Source: Streptococcus mitis (GTDB lineage Bacteria > Bacillota > Bacilli > Lactobacillales > Streptococcaceae). Taken from it: a DNA stretch of 64,000 nt. A program made the translations under genes and the position numbers. The stretch is from positions 564,501 through 628,500 of the forward strand of contig NZ_CP028415.1 in the NCBI RefSeq assembly GCF_000722765.2, written 5' to 3'. The first letter of the stretch is position 1, and each line of letters begins with the position of its first letter. This document shows, one piece after another, positions 17,101-25,477 of this stretch. The notes under the pieces were generated by a model. The model saw only the letters and a program-made list of their open reading frames with translations. It was not told where the DNA came from and searched no databases.

Positions 17101-17982
17101 ATGGCAATCGTTTCAGCAGAAAAATTTGTCCAAGCAGCTCGTGACAACGGTTATGCAGTTGGTGGATTTAACACAAACAACCTTGAGTGGACTCAAGCTA
17201 TCTTGCGCGCAGCAGAAGCTAAAAAAGCTCCAGTTTTGATCCAAACTTCAATGGGTGCTGCTAAATACATGGGTGGTTACAAAGTTGCTCGCAACTTGAT
17301 CGCTAACCTTGTTGAATCAATGGGTATCACTGTACCAGTAGCTATCCACCTTGACCACGGTCACTACGAAGATGCACTTGAGTGTATCGAAGTTGGTTAC
17401 ACTTCAATCATGTTTGACGGTTCACACCTTCCAGTTGAAGAAAACCTTAAATTGGCTAAAGACGTTGTTGAAAAAGCACACGCTAAAGGTATCTCAGTAG
17501 AAGCTGAAGTTGGTACTATCGGTGGTGAAGAAGACGGAATCATCGGTAAAGGTGAATTGGCTCCAATCGAAGACGCTAAAGCAATGGTTGCAACTGGTAT
17601 TGACTTCTTGGCAGCTGGTATCGGTAACATCCACGGTCCTTACCCAGCTAACTGGGAAGGTCTTGACCTTGACCACTTGCAAAAATTGACAGAAGCTCTT
17701 CCAGGCTTCCCAATCGTATTGCACGGTGGATCAGGTATTCCTGATGAGCAAATCCAAGCAGCTATCAAACTTGGTGTTGCGAAAGTTAACGTTAACACTG
17801 AATGCCAAATCGCATTCGCTAACGCAACTCGTAAATTTGCTCGTGATTACGAAGCAAACGAAGCAGAATACGACAAGAAAAAACTCTTCGACCCACGTAA
17901 ATTCTTGGCTGACGGTGTAAAAGCTATCCAAGCATCAGTTGAAGAACGTATCGACGTATTCGGTTCAGAAGGTAAAGCTTAA
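17101..17982 (+). CDS. fba: Fructose-bisphosphate aldolase, class II
   Basis: Zn-dependent glycolytic enzyme that cleaves fructose 1,6-bisphosphate to DHAP and glyceraldehyde 3-phosphate. 293 residues. Visible motifs are HLDHGHYED (zinc His and catalytic Asp, about residues 81-89), an EAEVG(T)IGGEEDG loop, a GNIHGPY zinc-His segment and LHGGSGI. Codon use is markedly optimised (GGT, GTT, AAC, TTC), as for abundant proteins. It has its own promoter and terminator and follows vncS, as in pneumococcus. Confidence 0.97.
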   Translation: MAIVSAEKFVQAARDNGYAVGGFNTNNLEWTQAILRAAEAKKAPVLIQTSMGAAKYMGGYKVARNLIANLVESMGITVPVAIHLDHGHYEDALECIEVGYTSIMFDGSHLPVEENLKLAKDVVEKAHAKGISVEAEVGTIGGEEDGIIGKGELAPIEDAKAMVATGIDFLAAGIGNIHGPYPANWEGLDLDHLQKLTEALPGFPIVLHGGSGIPDEQIQAAIKLGVAKVNVNTECQIAFANATRKFARDYEANEAEYDKKKLFDPRKFLADGVKAIQASVEERIDVFGSEGKA

Positions 17983-18004
17983 TCTAGCTTAACAATACAG
18001 ATGA

Positions 18005-18031
18005 AACCTGCCCATTGGGTGGGTTTTTTGG
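18005..18031 (+). terminator. fba terminator, left copy of a 27-bp direct repeat
   Basis: CCTGCCC / GGGTGGG hairpin (18007-18023) and six T. The full 27 bp recurs exactly at 20461-20487 on the far side of the inserted gene. Confidence 0.88.
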
Positions 18032-18076
18032 TGTGTGAAAAATAAAATAAATGATATGGACTTTGTATTATGCCTT

Positions 18077-18085
18077 TGATATAAT
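18077..18085 (+). promoter_or_regulatory. Probable promoter of the choline-binding glycine-zipper gene
   Basis: Extended -10 TGATATAAT (hexamer 18080-18085) in an AT-rich 170-bp gap, with no clear -35. The leader to ATG 18204 would be about 110 nt. Confidence 0.45.
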
Positions 18086-18203
18086 TAATTTAGCTTAAAG
18101 GTAAATATCAAGTTTTTTAATATGTGGTAATATATAGTTTTAAAACTTAATAAAGTTACTAGCTAGTTTTAGTATATTAGAATTATTAGAGTTTAGGTTA
18201 GAG

Positions 18204-20426
18204 ATGAAAGATAATATCGTAAGTTTTTTTCAGTATTTTTTATGGAAAAGAAAAATTAAAGAGGTTCATACTCACAGTGAGGCTAGTGTTAGACGAACTT
18301 TTAGGTCTATTGCACAGAATGGATTTGATTATTATGGTGAGTCAGTACCTTATGGACGGGCTAAGTGGTTCATTGAGTCAGAAAAAGAATTTTATAATGA
18401 ATTCTCTAATACTGAATTTGAATATTTTGGTTATTCTCCGGTTAGAAGTGTAAAGGAAGAAGATTTCAAAGAATATGGTTTACTCTTGACCCAGTATGGA
18501 ATTTTCGAAAAAATGCAAATCAAGGATCAAGACAGATGTAATGTACAATTTTTCCCATTTTCAAATTTATGGAAAGTAGAGGTAGATGATAATGATCAGT
18601 TAGCATTTTACTATCCATATGGGATTATTAAGCGTTTGAATGTCACGAATAGTTTGAATTATGTTGTTAGAGAATTGAATGAATTGATTGCCTCTGGTTA
18701 TACAAATGATGTACAAGCTGAAAATTTAAACACACAGTTATTAAAAATTGGTAAAAAGAATGTTAATTCAACTACCTTTAGAAGAGGAACTGAAATAGGA
18801 GTTGTTTCTTGGATTTTATTAAGTGTTGGTGATAGATTACATAAAGCTCAAATAAATGCAATGGTTAGCGCTCCTTCAGGCCATGGACATGCAGCTGAGT
18901 TTGCAAATAATCTAATGGATAAGATTAAATATCCATTCCACCATGTAAGACAAACAGGTCAAGATAATGCAAAAAATGGTGCGGATAGAATGGTTGGAAA
19001 TCAAAAAATTCAAACTAAGTACTATAACAATGCTAGAGGTACTGTAAATGCAGCTTTTGAATCTAAAAACGATGGAGGGATGTATAAGTATAATGGAATG
19101 CAATTGGAAGTTCCTAAAGATCAATATGATAAAGCAGTAGAGTTATTTGAAGAAAAAATTAGACAAGGTAAAGTTGAAGGAGTTAATAATCCAGCTGAGG
19201 CAAAAAATATCATCAGAAAAGGTCATATTACCTATAATGAAGCAAAATTGATAGCTAAAGGAGGTAATTTGACCTCTATTAAATTTGATGCAATTGATGG
19301 AGCTATTAATTCATTACCAGGTGTAGGTATAAGCTTTGTTATTGTCTTTTCTCAGGCTAAATGGTCGGGTGCAGAAACCAAAGATGCAGCTCTAATGGCT
19401 GGTAAAGCAGGATTACGAACCCTAGCTATGGGAACTAGTATCTATGTTGCGTCACAGCAATTTGCAAAAATATTTACAAAACAAATTAATGATTATTTTG
19501 GAAAAAAAATTACAGCTGAAGTGGTTGCAAGACGAGCTGCGCCAGTGATATCGTTCGCTATTATTATGGGTCCAGATATTTTTGAAACTCTTGTTGGAAG
19601 AATTTCTTCCCAGCAGTTATTAAAAAATGTAGCAGTTGCTGGGGGCGGTATGATGGCAGGAGCTGGTGCAGGTGCAGTTGGTGGTGCAATTGCTGGACCA
19701 ATAGGAGCATTTGCAGGTGCGATTATAGGAGGAATTGCAGGAGGAATAGGAGCAAAAGCAATTGCAGATCAGTTCATAGAAGATGATCGTGTGGAAATGT
19801 TTGCTCAATTAAAAGAAGAGTTTATTGATATTGTGATGGTTATTTCGCTATCTCAAAAAGAGTTTAATAAAATTCAAGAAGATGTCTTTAATGAACAATT
19901 AGAAGGTTTATTGAAGGATATGTTCCAGAGAAAAGAAAATAGCCGAACTTATGCGAAAGAGTTTGTTGAGGAAAAAGTTAAATCTGTCATAAAAGATAGA
20001 AAACGAGTTGAATTGAAGGATATTATTGAGGCTGTTCAAGTAATAAATGATATTCAAGATTCATCGGAATCAGGATGGATACAAAATGATGGCGCTTGGT
20101 ACTATCTAAATAATAGCGGTTCTTTAGCAAGGGGGTGGATTCAAGATAATGAACATTGGTACTATCTAAGTGAAGATGGAGCCCTGGTAACAGGTTGGTT
20201 TAAGTATAATGATGTCTGGTATTACTTGAAAGATAATGGAGCTATGGCGACAGGTTGGATTCAAGATTCAGGAAAATGGTATTATTTAAATGAGGACGGA
20301 TCAATGGTAACAGGTTGGTACCAAGTTGGCGAAATATGGTATTATTCATATTCTTCAGGAGAACTCGCAGTTAATACTACCATAGACGGGTATAGAGTTA
20401 ATGAAAATGGAGAATGTGTTGATTAA
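18204..20426 (+). CDS. Unrecognised 740-residue protein with glycine-zipper segment and choline-binding tail
   Basis: No signal peptide: it starts MKDNIVSFFQYFLWKRK. Residues 1-215 are charged and unrecognised. Residues 226-300 carry GHGHAAEFANNL, then DNAKNGADRMV and KIQTKYYNNA; the spacing of Asp261, Gln270 and Lys272 loosely resembles a PD-(D/E)xK nuclease core (inference). Residues 330-470 contain helical, partly hydrophobic stretches. Residues about 475-522 are a Gly/Ala-rich zipper (GGGMMAGAGAGAVGG) able to insert in membranes. A charged helical region follows, then five choline-binding repeats (W-x-x-x-x-x-x-WYYL, residues about 624-740). Repeat tails of this kind bind teichoic-acid choline, so the protein probably acts at a cell surface after release by lysis. 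No immunity gene is adjacent. It is AT-rich relative to fba and flanked by a duplicated terminator. A toxin or defence effector is a hypothesis only. Confidence 0.85.
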   Translation: MKDNIVSFFQYFLWKRKIKEVHTHSEASVRRTFRSIAQNGFDYYGESVPYGRAKWFIESEKEFYNEFSNTEFEYFGYSPVRSVKEEDFKEYGLLLTQYGIFEKMQIKDQDRCNVQFFPFSNLWKVEVDDNDQLAFYYPYGIIKRLNVTNSLNYVVRELNELIASGYTNDVQAENLNTQLLKIGKKNVNSTTFRRGTEIGVVSWILLSVGDRLHKAQINAMVSAPSGHGHAAEFANNLMDKIKYPFHHVRQTGQDNAKNGADRMVGNQKIQTKYYNNARGTVNAAFESKNDGGMYKYNGMQLEVPKDQYDKAVELFEEKIRQGKVEGVNNPAEAKNIIRKGHITYNEAKLIAKGGNLTSIKFDAIDGAINSLPGVGISFVIVFSQAKWSGAETKDAALMAGKAGLRTLAMGTSIYVASQQFAKIFTKQINDYFGKKITAEVVARRAAPVISFAIIMGPDIFETLVGRISSQQLLKNVAVAGGGMMAGAGAGAVGGAIAGPIGAFAGAIIGGIAGGIGAKAIADQFIEDDRVEMFAQLKEEFIDIVMVISLSQKEFNKIQEDVFNEQLEGLLKDMFQRKENSRTYAKEFVEEKVKSVIKDRKRVELKDIIEAVQVINDIQDSSESGWIQNDGAWYYLNNSGSLARGWIQDNEHWYYLSEDGALVTGWFKYNDVWYYLKDNGAMATGWIQDSGKWYYLNEDGSMVTGWYQVGEIWYYSYSSGELAVNTTIDGYRVNENGECVD

Positions 20427-20460
20427 ATTGAATATTTGAGATGAAATCATTTTTAATACT

Positions 20461-20487
20461 AACCTGCCCATTGGGTGGGTTTTTTGG
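20461..20487 (+). terminator. Right copy of the 27-bp terminator repeat
   Basis: Identical to 18005-18031. It now terminates the inserted choline-binding gene. Confidence 0.88.
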
Positions 20488-20568
20488 CGTTTTAAGGAAA
20501 CTATTAAACCAGAATATTGGATTTAAACTATCATTTTATGAGAAAAATTTTCAATTTCACAAATTTTA

Positions 20569-20606
20569 GGCAAACGCTTGCATTCTGGTTTTTATTGGAC
20601 TATAAT
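20569..20606 (+). promoter_or_regulatory. Promoter of the ABC-2 exporter with overlapping cre-like site
   Basis: -35 TTGCAT (20578-20583), 17-bp spacer and -10 TATAAT (20601-20606). Overlapping the -35 is GGCAAACGCTTGCA (20569-20582), whose reverse complement TGCAAGCGTTTGCC matches 12 of 14 positions of the CcpA cre pattern. Repression by CcpA in glucose is inferred. Confidence 0.6.
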
Positions 20607-20719
20607 AGGTTGGTATAAAGCCTTCTGTAATAATAAAACGTAAAAGGTATAGAAAGTAAGGATTTAGAATACTTGTAGTCAAAAGACAATGTTACTATTC
20701 CTTACATAGGGAGATCAAT

Positions 20720-21712
20720 ATGGCAATGATAGAAGTGGAACATCTTCAGAAAAATTTTGTGAAGACTGTTAAGGAACCGGGATTGAAGGGAGCTTTGCGC
20801 TCCTTTATTCATCCTGAAAAGCAGACCTTTGAAGCGGTCAAGGATTTGACCTTTGAGGTTCCAAAAGGACAAATTTTAGGATTTATCGGAGCCAATGGTG
20901 CTGGGAAGTCGACAACCATCAAAATGTTGACAGGAATTTTAAAGCCGACATCTGGTTGTTGTCGGATTAACGGCAAGATTCCACAGGATAATCGTCAAGA
21001 TTATGTCAAGGATATTGGCGTAGTTTTTGGACAACGCACCCAGCTATGGTGGGATTTGGCTCTGCAAGAGACCTACACGGTCTTGAAAGAGATTTACGAT
21101 GTGCCAGATTCGCTCTTCCATAAGCGCATGGACTTTTTGAATGAAGTCTTGGATTTGAAGGATTTTATCAAAGATCCCGTGCGCACTCTTTCACTGGGTC
21201 AAAGGATGCGGGCGGATATTGCGGCTTCCTTGCTCCACAATCCCAAGGTTCTCTTTTTAGATGAGCCGACCATTGGTTTGGACGTTTCGGTCAAGGATAA
21301 CATTCGTCGGGCTATTACCCAGATCAATCAGGAGGAAGAGACTACTATTCTCTTGACCACTCACGACTTGAGTGATATTGAGCAACTTTGTGATCGGATT
21401 TTTATGATTGACAAGGGGCAGGAGATTTTTGATGGAACGGTGAGCCAACTCAAGGAAACCTTTGGTAAGATGAAGACACTCTCCTTTGAACTGCTACCAG
21501 GTCAAAGTCATCTCGTTTCTCACTACGAGGGTTTGCCTGATATGATCATTGATAGACAAGGAAATAGTCTCAACATTGAATTCGATAGTTCTCGCTACCA
21601 GTCAGCTGACATTATCAAGCAAACCCTGTCTGATTTTGAAATCCGCGATTTGAAGATGGTAGATACGGATATTGAGGATATTATCCGTCGCTTTTACCGA
21701 AAGGAGCTCTAA
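20720..21712 (+). CDS. ABC-2 type transporter ATP-binding protein
   Basis: 330-residue ATPase of the COG4586 type. Walker A is GANGAGKST (about residues 57-65), with the group-typical VVFGQRTQLWWDL Q-loop, signature LSLGQRMRADIAASL, Walker B KVLFLDEPTIGLD, switch LTTHDLSD and a C-terminal domain of about 90 residues. GGGAGA precedes ATG 20720. It is followed at once by two membrane subunits, forming a complete exporter of unknown substrate. A cre-like site lies on its promoter. Confidence 0.92.
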   Translation: MAMIEVEHLQKNFVKTVKEPGLKGALRSFIHPEKQTFEAVKDLTFEVPKGQILGFIGANGAGKSTTIKMLTGILKPTSGCCRINGKIPQDNRQDYVKDIGVVFGQRTQLWWDLALQETYTVLKEIYDVPDSLFHKRMDFLNEVLDLKDFIKDPVRTLSLGQRMRADIAASLLHNPKVLFLDEPTIGLDVSVKDNIRRAITQINQEEETTILLTTHDLSDIEQLCDRIFMIDKGQEIFDGTVSQLKETFGKMKTLSFELLPGQSHLVSHYEGLPDMIIDRQGNSLNIEFDSSRYQSADIIKQTLSDFEIRDLKMVDTDIEDIIRRFYRKEL

Positions 21713-21713
21713 G

Positions 21714-22532
21714 ATGGTCAAATTGTGGAGACGTTATAAACCCTTTATCAATGCAGGTGTTCAGGAATTGATTACCTATCGAGTCAACTTTATTCTCTAT
21801 CGGATCGGCGATGTTATGGGTGCTTTTGTGGCCTTTTATCTCTGGAAGGCTGTCTTTGATTCTTCACAAGAGTCTTTGATTCAGGGCTTCAGTATGGCAG
21901 ATATCACCCTCTACATCATCATGAGTTTTGTGACCAATCTTCTTACTAGGTCAGATTCTTCCTTTATGATTGGGGAGGAGGTCAAGGATGGTTCCATTAT
22001 CATGCGCTTGTTGAGACCAGTGCATTTTGCGGCTTCTTACCTCTTTACTGAGCTTGGGTCCAAGTGGTTGATTTTTATTTCTGTTGGACTTCCATTTTTA
22101 AGTGTCATTGTTTTGATGAAAATCTTATCTGGGCAAGGGATGGTAGAAGTGCTGGGATTAACTGTCCTTTATCTTTTTAGCTTAACGCTGGCCTATCTGA
22201 TTAACTTTTTCTTTAATATCTGCTTTGGATTTTCTGCCTTTGTGTTTAAAAATCTATGGGGTTCCAATCTACTCAAGACTTCCATAGTGGCCTTTATGTC
22301 TGGGAGTTTAATTCCCTTGGCTTTCTTTCCAAAGGTTGTTGCAGATATTCTGTCCTTCCTGCCTTTTTCATCCTTGATTTACACTCCGGTCATGATTATC
22401 GTTGGGAAATATGATGCCAATCAGATTCTTCAGGCGCTCGGTTTGCAGTTTTTCTGGCTCTTAGTGATGGTGGGCTTGTCTCAGTTGATTTGGAAACGAG
22501 TCCAGTCATTCATTACCATTCAGGGAGGTTAG
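21714..22532 (+). CDS. ABC-2 transporter permease, first subunit
   Basis: 272-residue membrane protein with about six hydrophobic helices (COG4587-like). ATG 21714 is chosen because AAGGAG lies 7 nt upstream and the ATPase stop is just before it; an upstream in-frame TTG inside the ATPase gene is unlikely. It pairs with the next gene. Substrate unknown. Confidence 0.85.
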   Translation: MVKLWRRYKPFINAGVQELITYRVNFILYRIGDVMGAFVAFYLWKAVFDSSQESLIQGFSMADITLYIIMSFVTNLLTRSDSSFMIGEEVKDGSIIMRLLRPVHFAASYLFTELGSKWLIFISVGLPFLSVIVLMKILSGQGMVEVLGLTVLYLFSLTLAYLINFFFNICFGFSAFVFKNLWGSNLLKTSIVAFMSGSLIPLAFFPKVVADILSFLPFSSLIYTPVMIIVGKYDANQILQALGLQFFWLLVMVGLSQLIWKRVQSFITIQGG

Positions 22533-22533
22533 T

Positions 22534-23319
22534 ATGAAAAAATATCAGCGTATGCATCTGATTTTTATCAGACAATATATCAAGCAAATCATGGAATACA
22601 AGGTGGATTTTGTAGTTGGTGTGCTGGGAGTTTTTTTGACCCAAGGCTTGAACCTCTTGTTTCTCAATGTCATCTTTCAGCATATCCCCTCGCTAGAAGG
22701 TTGGACTTTTCAAGAAATTGCCTTTATCTATGGTTTTTCCTTGATTCCCAAGGGACTGGACCATCTCTTTTTTGATAATCTCTGGGCGTTAGGGCAACGC
22801 TTGGTGAGAAAAGGTGAGTTTGACAAGTATCTGACTCGTCCTATCAATCCGCTCTTCCATATACTCGTTGAGACCTTTCAGATTGATGCCTTGGGCGAGC
22901 TCTTGGTCGGTGGTATTTTATTGGGAACAACAGTGACCAGCATTGCTTGGACGCTTCCAAAATTCCTGCTTTTCCTAGTTTGTATTCCTTTTGCGACCTT
23001 GATTTATACTTCCTTGAAAATCGCGACAGCTAGTATCGCTTTTTGGACCAAGCAGTCGGGCGCCATGATTTATATTTTCTATATGTTCAATGATTTTGCC
23101 AAGTATCCGATTTCGATTTACAATTCAGCTCTTCGTTGGTTGATTAGCTTTATCGTGCCTTTTGCTTTTACGGCCTACTATCCTGCCAGCTATTTCTTGC
23201 AGGACAAGGATGTAATCTTTAACATCGGAGGTTTGATGTTGATTTCTCTGGCTTTCTTTGTCATTTCCCTTAAACTTTGGGATAGGGGCTTAGATGCCTA
23301 CGAAAGTGCAGGTTCTTAA
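22534..23319 (+). CDS. ABC-2 transporter permease, second subunit
   Basis: 261 residues with about six transmembrane segments (COG3694-like), starting one base after its partner and preceded by GGGAGG. It contains the DNLWALGQRLVRKGEFDKYL cytosolic loop seen in this family. With the ATPase and first permease it completes a heteromeric exporter. Confidence 0.85.
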   Translation: MKKYQRMHLIFIRQYIKQIMEYKVDFVVGVLGVFLTQGLNLLFLNVIFQHIPSLEGWTFQEIAFIYGFSLIPKGLDHLFFDNLWALGQRLVRKGEFDKYLTRPINPLFHILVETFQIDALGELLVGGILLGTTVTSIAWTLPKFLLFLVCIPFATLIYTSLKIATASIAFWTKQSGAMIYIFYMFNDFAKYPISIYNSALRWLISFIVPFAFTAYYPASYFLQDKDVIFNIGGLMLISLAFFVISLKLWDRGLDAYESAGS

Positions 23320-23332
23320 GTTGAATACTATC

Positions 23333-23359
23333 AAAGCCTTGTCTTAGGACAGGCTTTTT
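23333..23359 (+). terminator. Terminator of the ABC-2 operon
   Basis: AAAGCCTTGTC / GACAGGCTTT stem with one bulge and five T. Confidence 0.8.
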
Positions 23360-23379
23360 CTAATAGAGATGAAAATTCC

Positions 23380-23407
23380 TTGACATCTATCCTCAGAGTG
23401 CTATACT
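23380..23407 (+). promoter_or_regulatory. tRNA-Thr promoter
   Basis: TTGACA (23380-23385), 16-bp spacer, TATACT (23402-23407). Confidence 0.85.
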
Positions 23408-23419
23408 GTAAGTGGAATA

Positions 23420-23492
23420 GCCGATTTAGCTCAGTTGGTAGAGCAAGGCACTCGTAAAGCCTAGGTCACAGGTTCAATCCCTGCAATCGGCA
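23420..23492 (+). tRNA. tRNA-Thr (anticodon CGT)
   Basis: 73-nt cloverleaf with acceptor GCCGATT / AATCGGC, T-loop TTCAATC and anticodon loop CTCGTAA, giving CGT (Thr ACG). CCA is not encoded. A single-gene unit. Confidence 0.95.
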
Positions 23493-23497
23493 AAATG

Positions 23498-23527
23498 AAG
23501 AAACTCATTCTACTGGGTTTCTTTTTT
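23498..23527 (+). terminator. tRNA-Thr terminator
   Basis: AAGAAACTC / GGGTTTCTT stem and a T run. Confidence 0.8.
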
Positions 23528-23579
23528 CTTAACTATTAAGCCGCTTAGACCGAGATAGAGACCAGATAGACAAAAGAGC

Positions 23580-23608
23580 TTGTTCTTGAAACTGACCTCT
23601 GCTATAAT
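23580..23608 (+). promoter_or_regulatory. Promoter of the 102-residue membrane protein
   Basis: TTGTTC (23580-23585), 17-bp spacer and TATAAT (23603-23608), leaving a leader of about 65 nt. Confidence 0.55.
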
Positions 23609-23681
23609 GATTTTTGTAAGGTACGTGAGGCATCGATACCAGTTAACTCAAGTTCCTAAAAAAGAAATTGGAGATAAACAA

Positions 23682-23990
23682 ATGAAAAAGTTATTAGGGC
23701 TTGTATTTTTAGTAGCAGCAGCGATAGTAGTGTATTTTGGTTCTGTAGGTTGGCCAAGTTTAAATGTCAACCTCTGGTCATTGATTCCGGTAGGGCTGTT
23801 CCTCTTTTTCACTCTAGAGAATCTTTTGAAAAAGGATTACAAGGCTAGTCTGATGTGTTTGATTATTGCCTTTATTATTGCGAATGCAATTTTGGACCTT
23901 TTGCCAATTCCAAGTAGCTTGGTAATTGGAGCAGGTGTACTAGCTTGTGTAGGTATTGGTTACCTCTTTCCTGATAAAGAAGGAAAATAA
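23682..23990 (+). CDS. Small membrane protein, LiaI/LiaF N-terminal-like
   Basis: 102 residues with four hydrophobic segments and short loops (KKLLGLVFLVAAAIVVYFG at the start; PSSLVIGAGVLACVGIGYLF near the end). The helix pattern resembles the transmembrane half of LiaF-type envelope stress proteins, but no C-terminal domain follows. ATG 23682 is used because GGAG lies just upstream and upstream codons overlap the promoter. Function unknown. Confidence 0.75.
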   Translation: MKKLLGLVFLVAAAIVVYFGSVGWPSLNVNLWSLIPVGLFLFFTLENLLKKDYKASLMCLIIAFIIANAILDLLPIPSSLVIGAGVLACVGIGYLFPDKEGK

Positions 23991-24015
23991 GAATTATTGA
24001 AAAAAGATATAAAGA

Positions 24016-24057
24016 AAAACACTTCAATCATTGTATTTCGTTTGATTGAGGTGTTTT
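24016..24057. terminator. Bidirectional terminator between convergent genes
   Basis: 15-bp stem AAAACACTTCAATCA / TGATTGAGGTGTTTT with one wobble, A-rich on one side and T-rich on the other. Confidence 0.88.
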
Positions 24058-24069
24058 CGATTTAATTTT

Positions 24070-24423
24070 TTATTTCTGAGCCATCAATTCAACAATCATC
24101 TCGATATACATGACAAGGGTTAATAAGAATCCTGCACGCCAGAAGAATTTGATGAATTTAGGATAGTAAAAACTGCGTTTTTTCAGAAGGAAGAAAAAGA
24201 CGAGAATAATGGCTAAGAGTGAGAGGGCTAGGCCCAGTCTAGGGAGGAAATTATGGGTAAAGGTTTTAGCAGTAATCAGGTAATACTCAAATACCAAGAA
24301 TGGAAAAGCCAAATCCGCAAAGTTTCGTCCTAGTTTTTTTAATCTAAAAAGTTTGGTTATGATAATGCAGACTACTAAGGTCAGTATCAATAATAAAATA
24401 GATGCTAATTTCATTAAAATCAT
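24070..24423 (-). CDS. DUF3397 family membrane protein
   Basis: About 117 residues with four transmembrane helices and short basic loops, typical in length and pattern of DUF3397 proteins of lactic acid bacteria. Function unknown. The start is set at 24423 rather than the ATG two codons upstream (24429), because an extended -10 (TGATACAAT) ends at 24430; only the inner ATG, six bases further on, could be inside the mRNA. There is no ribosome site, so translation may be leaderless. Confidence 0.75.
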   Translation of the reverse strand: MILMKLASILLLILTLVVCIIITKLFRLKKLGRNFADLAFPFLVFEYYLITAKTFTHNFLPRLGLALSLLAIILVFFFLLKKRSFYYPKFIKFFWRAGFLLTLVMYIEMIVELMAQK

Positions 24424-24429
24424 ATCCAT

Positions 24430-24438
24430 ATTGTATCA
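24430..24438 (-). promoter_or_regulatory. Extended -10 of the DUF3397 gene
   Basis: Minus strand TGATACAAT (hexamer 24430-24435), six bases before ATG 24423. Confidence 0.5.
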
Positions 24439-24493
24439 TAAAAAATCGCTAAAGGAAACGAGAAACAGAGGAATTTATAGGAAAGTCAGGCTT

Positions 24494-24522
24494 TTGAGAT
24501 TGTAGATGTTTTCTGTTATAAT
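24494..24522 (+). promoter_or_regulatory. mnmL promoter, directly before the ATG
   Basis: TTGAGA (24494-24499), 17-bp spacer and extended -10 TGTTATAAT (hexamer 24517-24522). ATG 24530 follows after 7 nt, leaving no leader for a ribosome site. Confidence 0.75.
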
Positions 24523-24529
24523 GAAAGTT

Positions 24530-25477
24530 ATGAAATCTTATAATACCTTGAATGATTATTATCGAAAACTATTTGGAGAAAAGACCTTTAAAGTCCCTAT
24601 TGATGCGGGGTTTGACTGTCCTAATCGTGATGGGACTGTGGCTCATGGAGGCTGTACTTTTTGTACGGTTTCAGGTTCTGGAGATGCTATCGTAGCACCG
24701 GACGCGCCTATCCGTGAGCAATTTTATAAGGAAATTGACTTTATGCACCGTAAGTGGCCGGATGTTCAGAAGTATCTGGTTTATTTTCAAAATTTTACCA
24801 ACACCCATGAGAAGGTGGAAGTCATTCGAGAGCGCTATGAGCAGGCTATCAATGAGCCAGGTGTAGTAGGAATCAATATCGGAACGCGGCCAGACTGTTT
24901 ACCAGACGAAACTATCGAGTATTTGGCCGAGTTGTCGGAGCGCATGCATGTGACGGTAGAATTGGGCTTGCAGACCACTTATGAAACAACCTCTGATCTG
25001 ATTAACCGTGCCCATTCCTATGAGTTGTACGTGGAAACGGTCAAGCGTTTGAGAAAGTATCCCAAGATTGAGATTGTTTCCCATCTTATTAATGGCTTGC
25101 CTGGTGAAACCCATGAGATGATGATTGAAAATGTCCGCCGCTGTGTCACCGATAATGATATTCAAGGGATTAAACTGCATTTGCTCCATCTTATGACAAA
25201 TACTCGTATGCAACGAGATTACCACGAAGGACGTTTACAATTGATGAGTCAGGATAAATATGTCAAGGTCATCTGTGACCAATTGGAGATCATTCCCAAG
25301 CATATTGTCATCCATAGAATCACAGGAGATGCACCTAGAGATATGCTGATTGGGCCTATGTGGAGCCTCAATAAATGGGAAGTCCTCAACAGCATTGAGA
25401 TGGAGATGCGACGTCGTGGAAGCGTTCAAGGATGCAAGGCTGTAAAACAGGAGTTTGAAAATGAAAAGACCACTTGA
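24530..25477 (+). CDS. mnmL: Radical SAM protein of the TIGR01212/YtqA family (MnmL-like)
   Basis: 315-residue radical SAM enzyme. The FeS-binding motif is CPNRDGTVAHGGCTFC, a CxxxxxxxxxCxxC-type arrangement seen in Elp3-like and TIGR01212 proteins, with later motifs GINIGTRPD, ELGLQTT and SHLINGLPGET. YtqA homologues have been proposed to act with YtqB in tRNA wobble-uridine side-chain modification; that role is inferred from family. Upstream in-frame ATGs overlap the -10, so ATG 24530 is used. Its 3' end overlaps the methyltransferase gene by 17 nt. Confidence 0.88.
   Translation: MKSYNTLNDYYRKLFGEKTFKVPIDAGFDCPNRDGTVAHGGCTFCTVSGSGDAIVAPDAPIREQFYKEIDFMHRKWPDVQKYLVYFQNFTNTHEKVEVIRERYEQAINEPGVVGINIGTRPDCLPDETIEYLAELSERMHVTVELGLQTTYETTSDLINRAHSYELYVETVKRLRKYPKIEIVSHLINGLPGETHEMMIENVRRCVTDNDIQGIKLHLLHLMTNTRMQRDYHEGRLQLMSQDKYVKVICDQLEIIPKHIVIHRITGDAPRDMLIGPMWSLNKWEVLNSIEMEMRRRGSVQGCKAVKQEFENEKTT

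Noticed and set aside
20720..23319. ABC-2 exporter as immunity or export partner of the choline-binding protein at 18204
   Set aside because: It has its own cre-controlled promoter, lies beyond the terminator repeat, and belongs to a common core-type exporter family; linkage alone is not enough.
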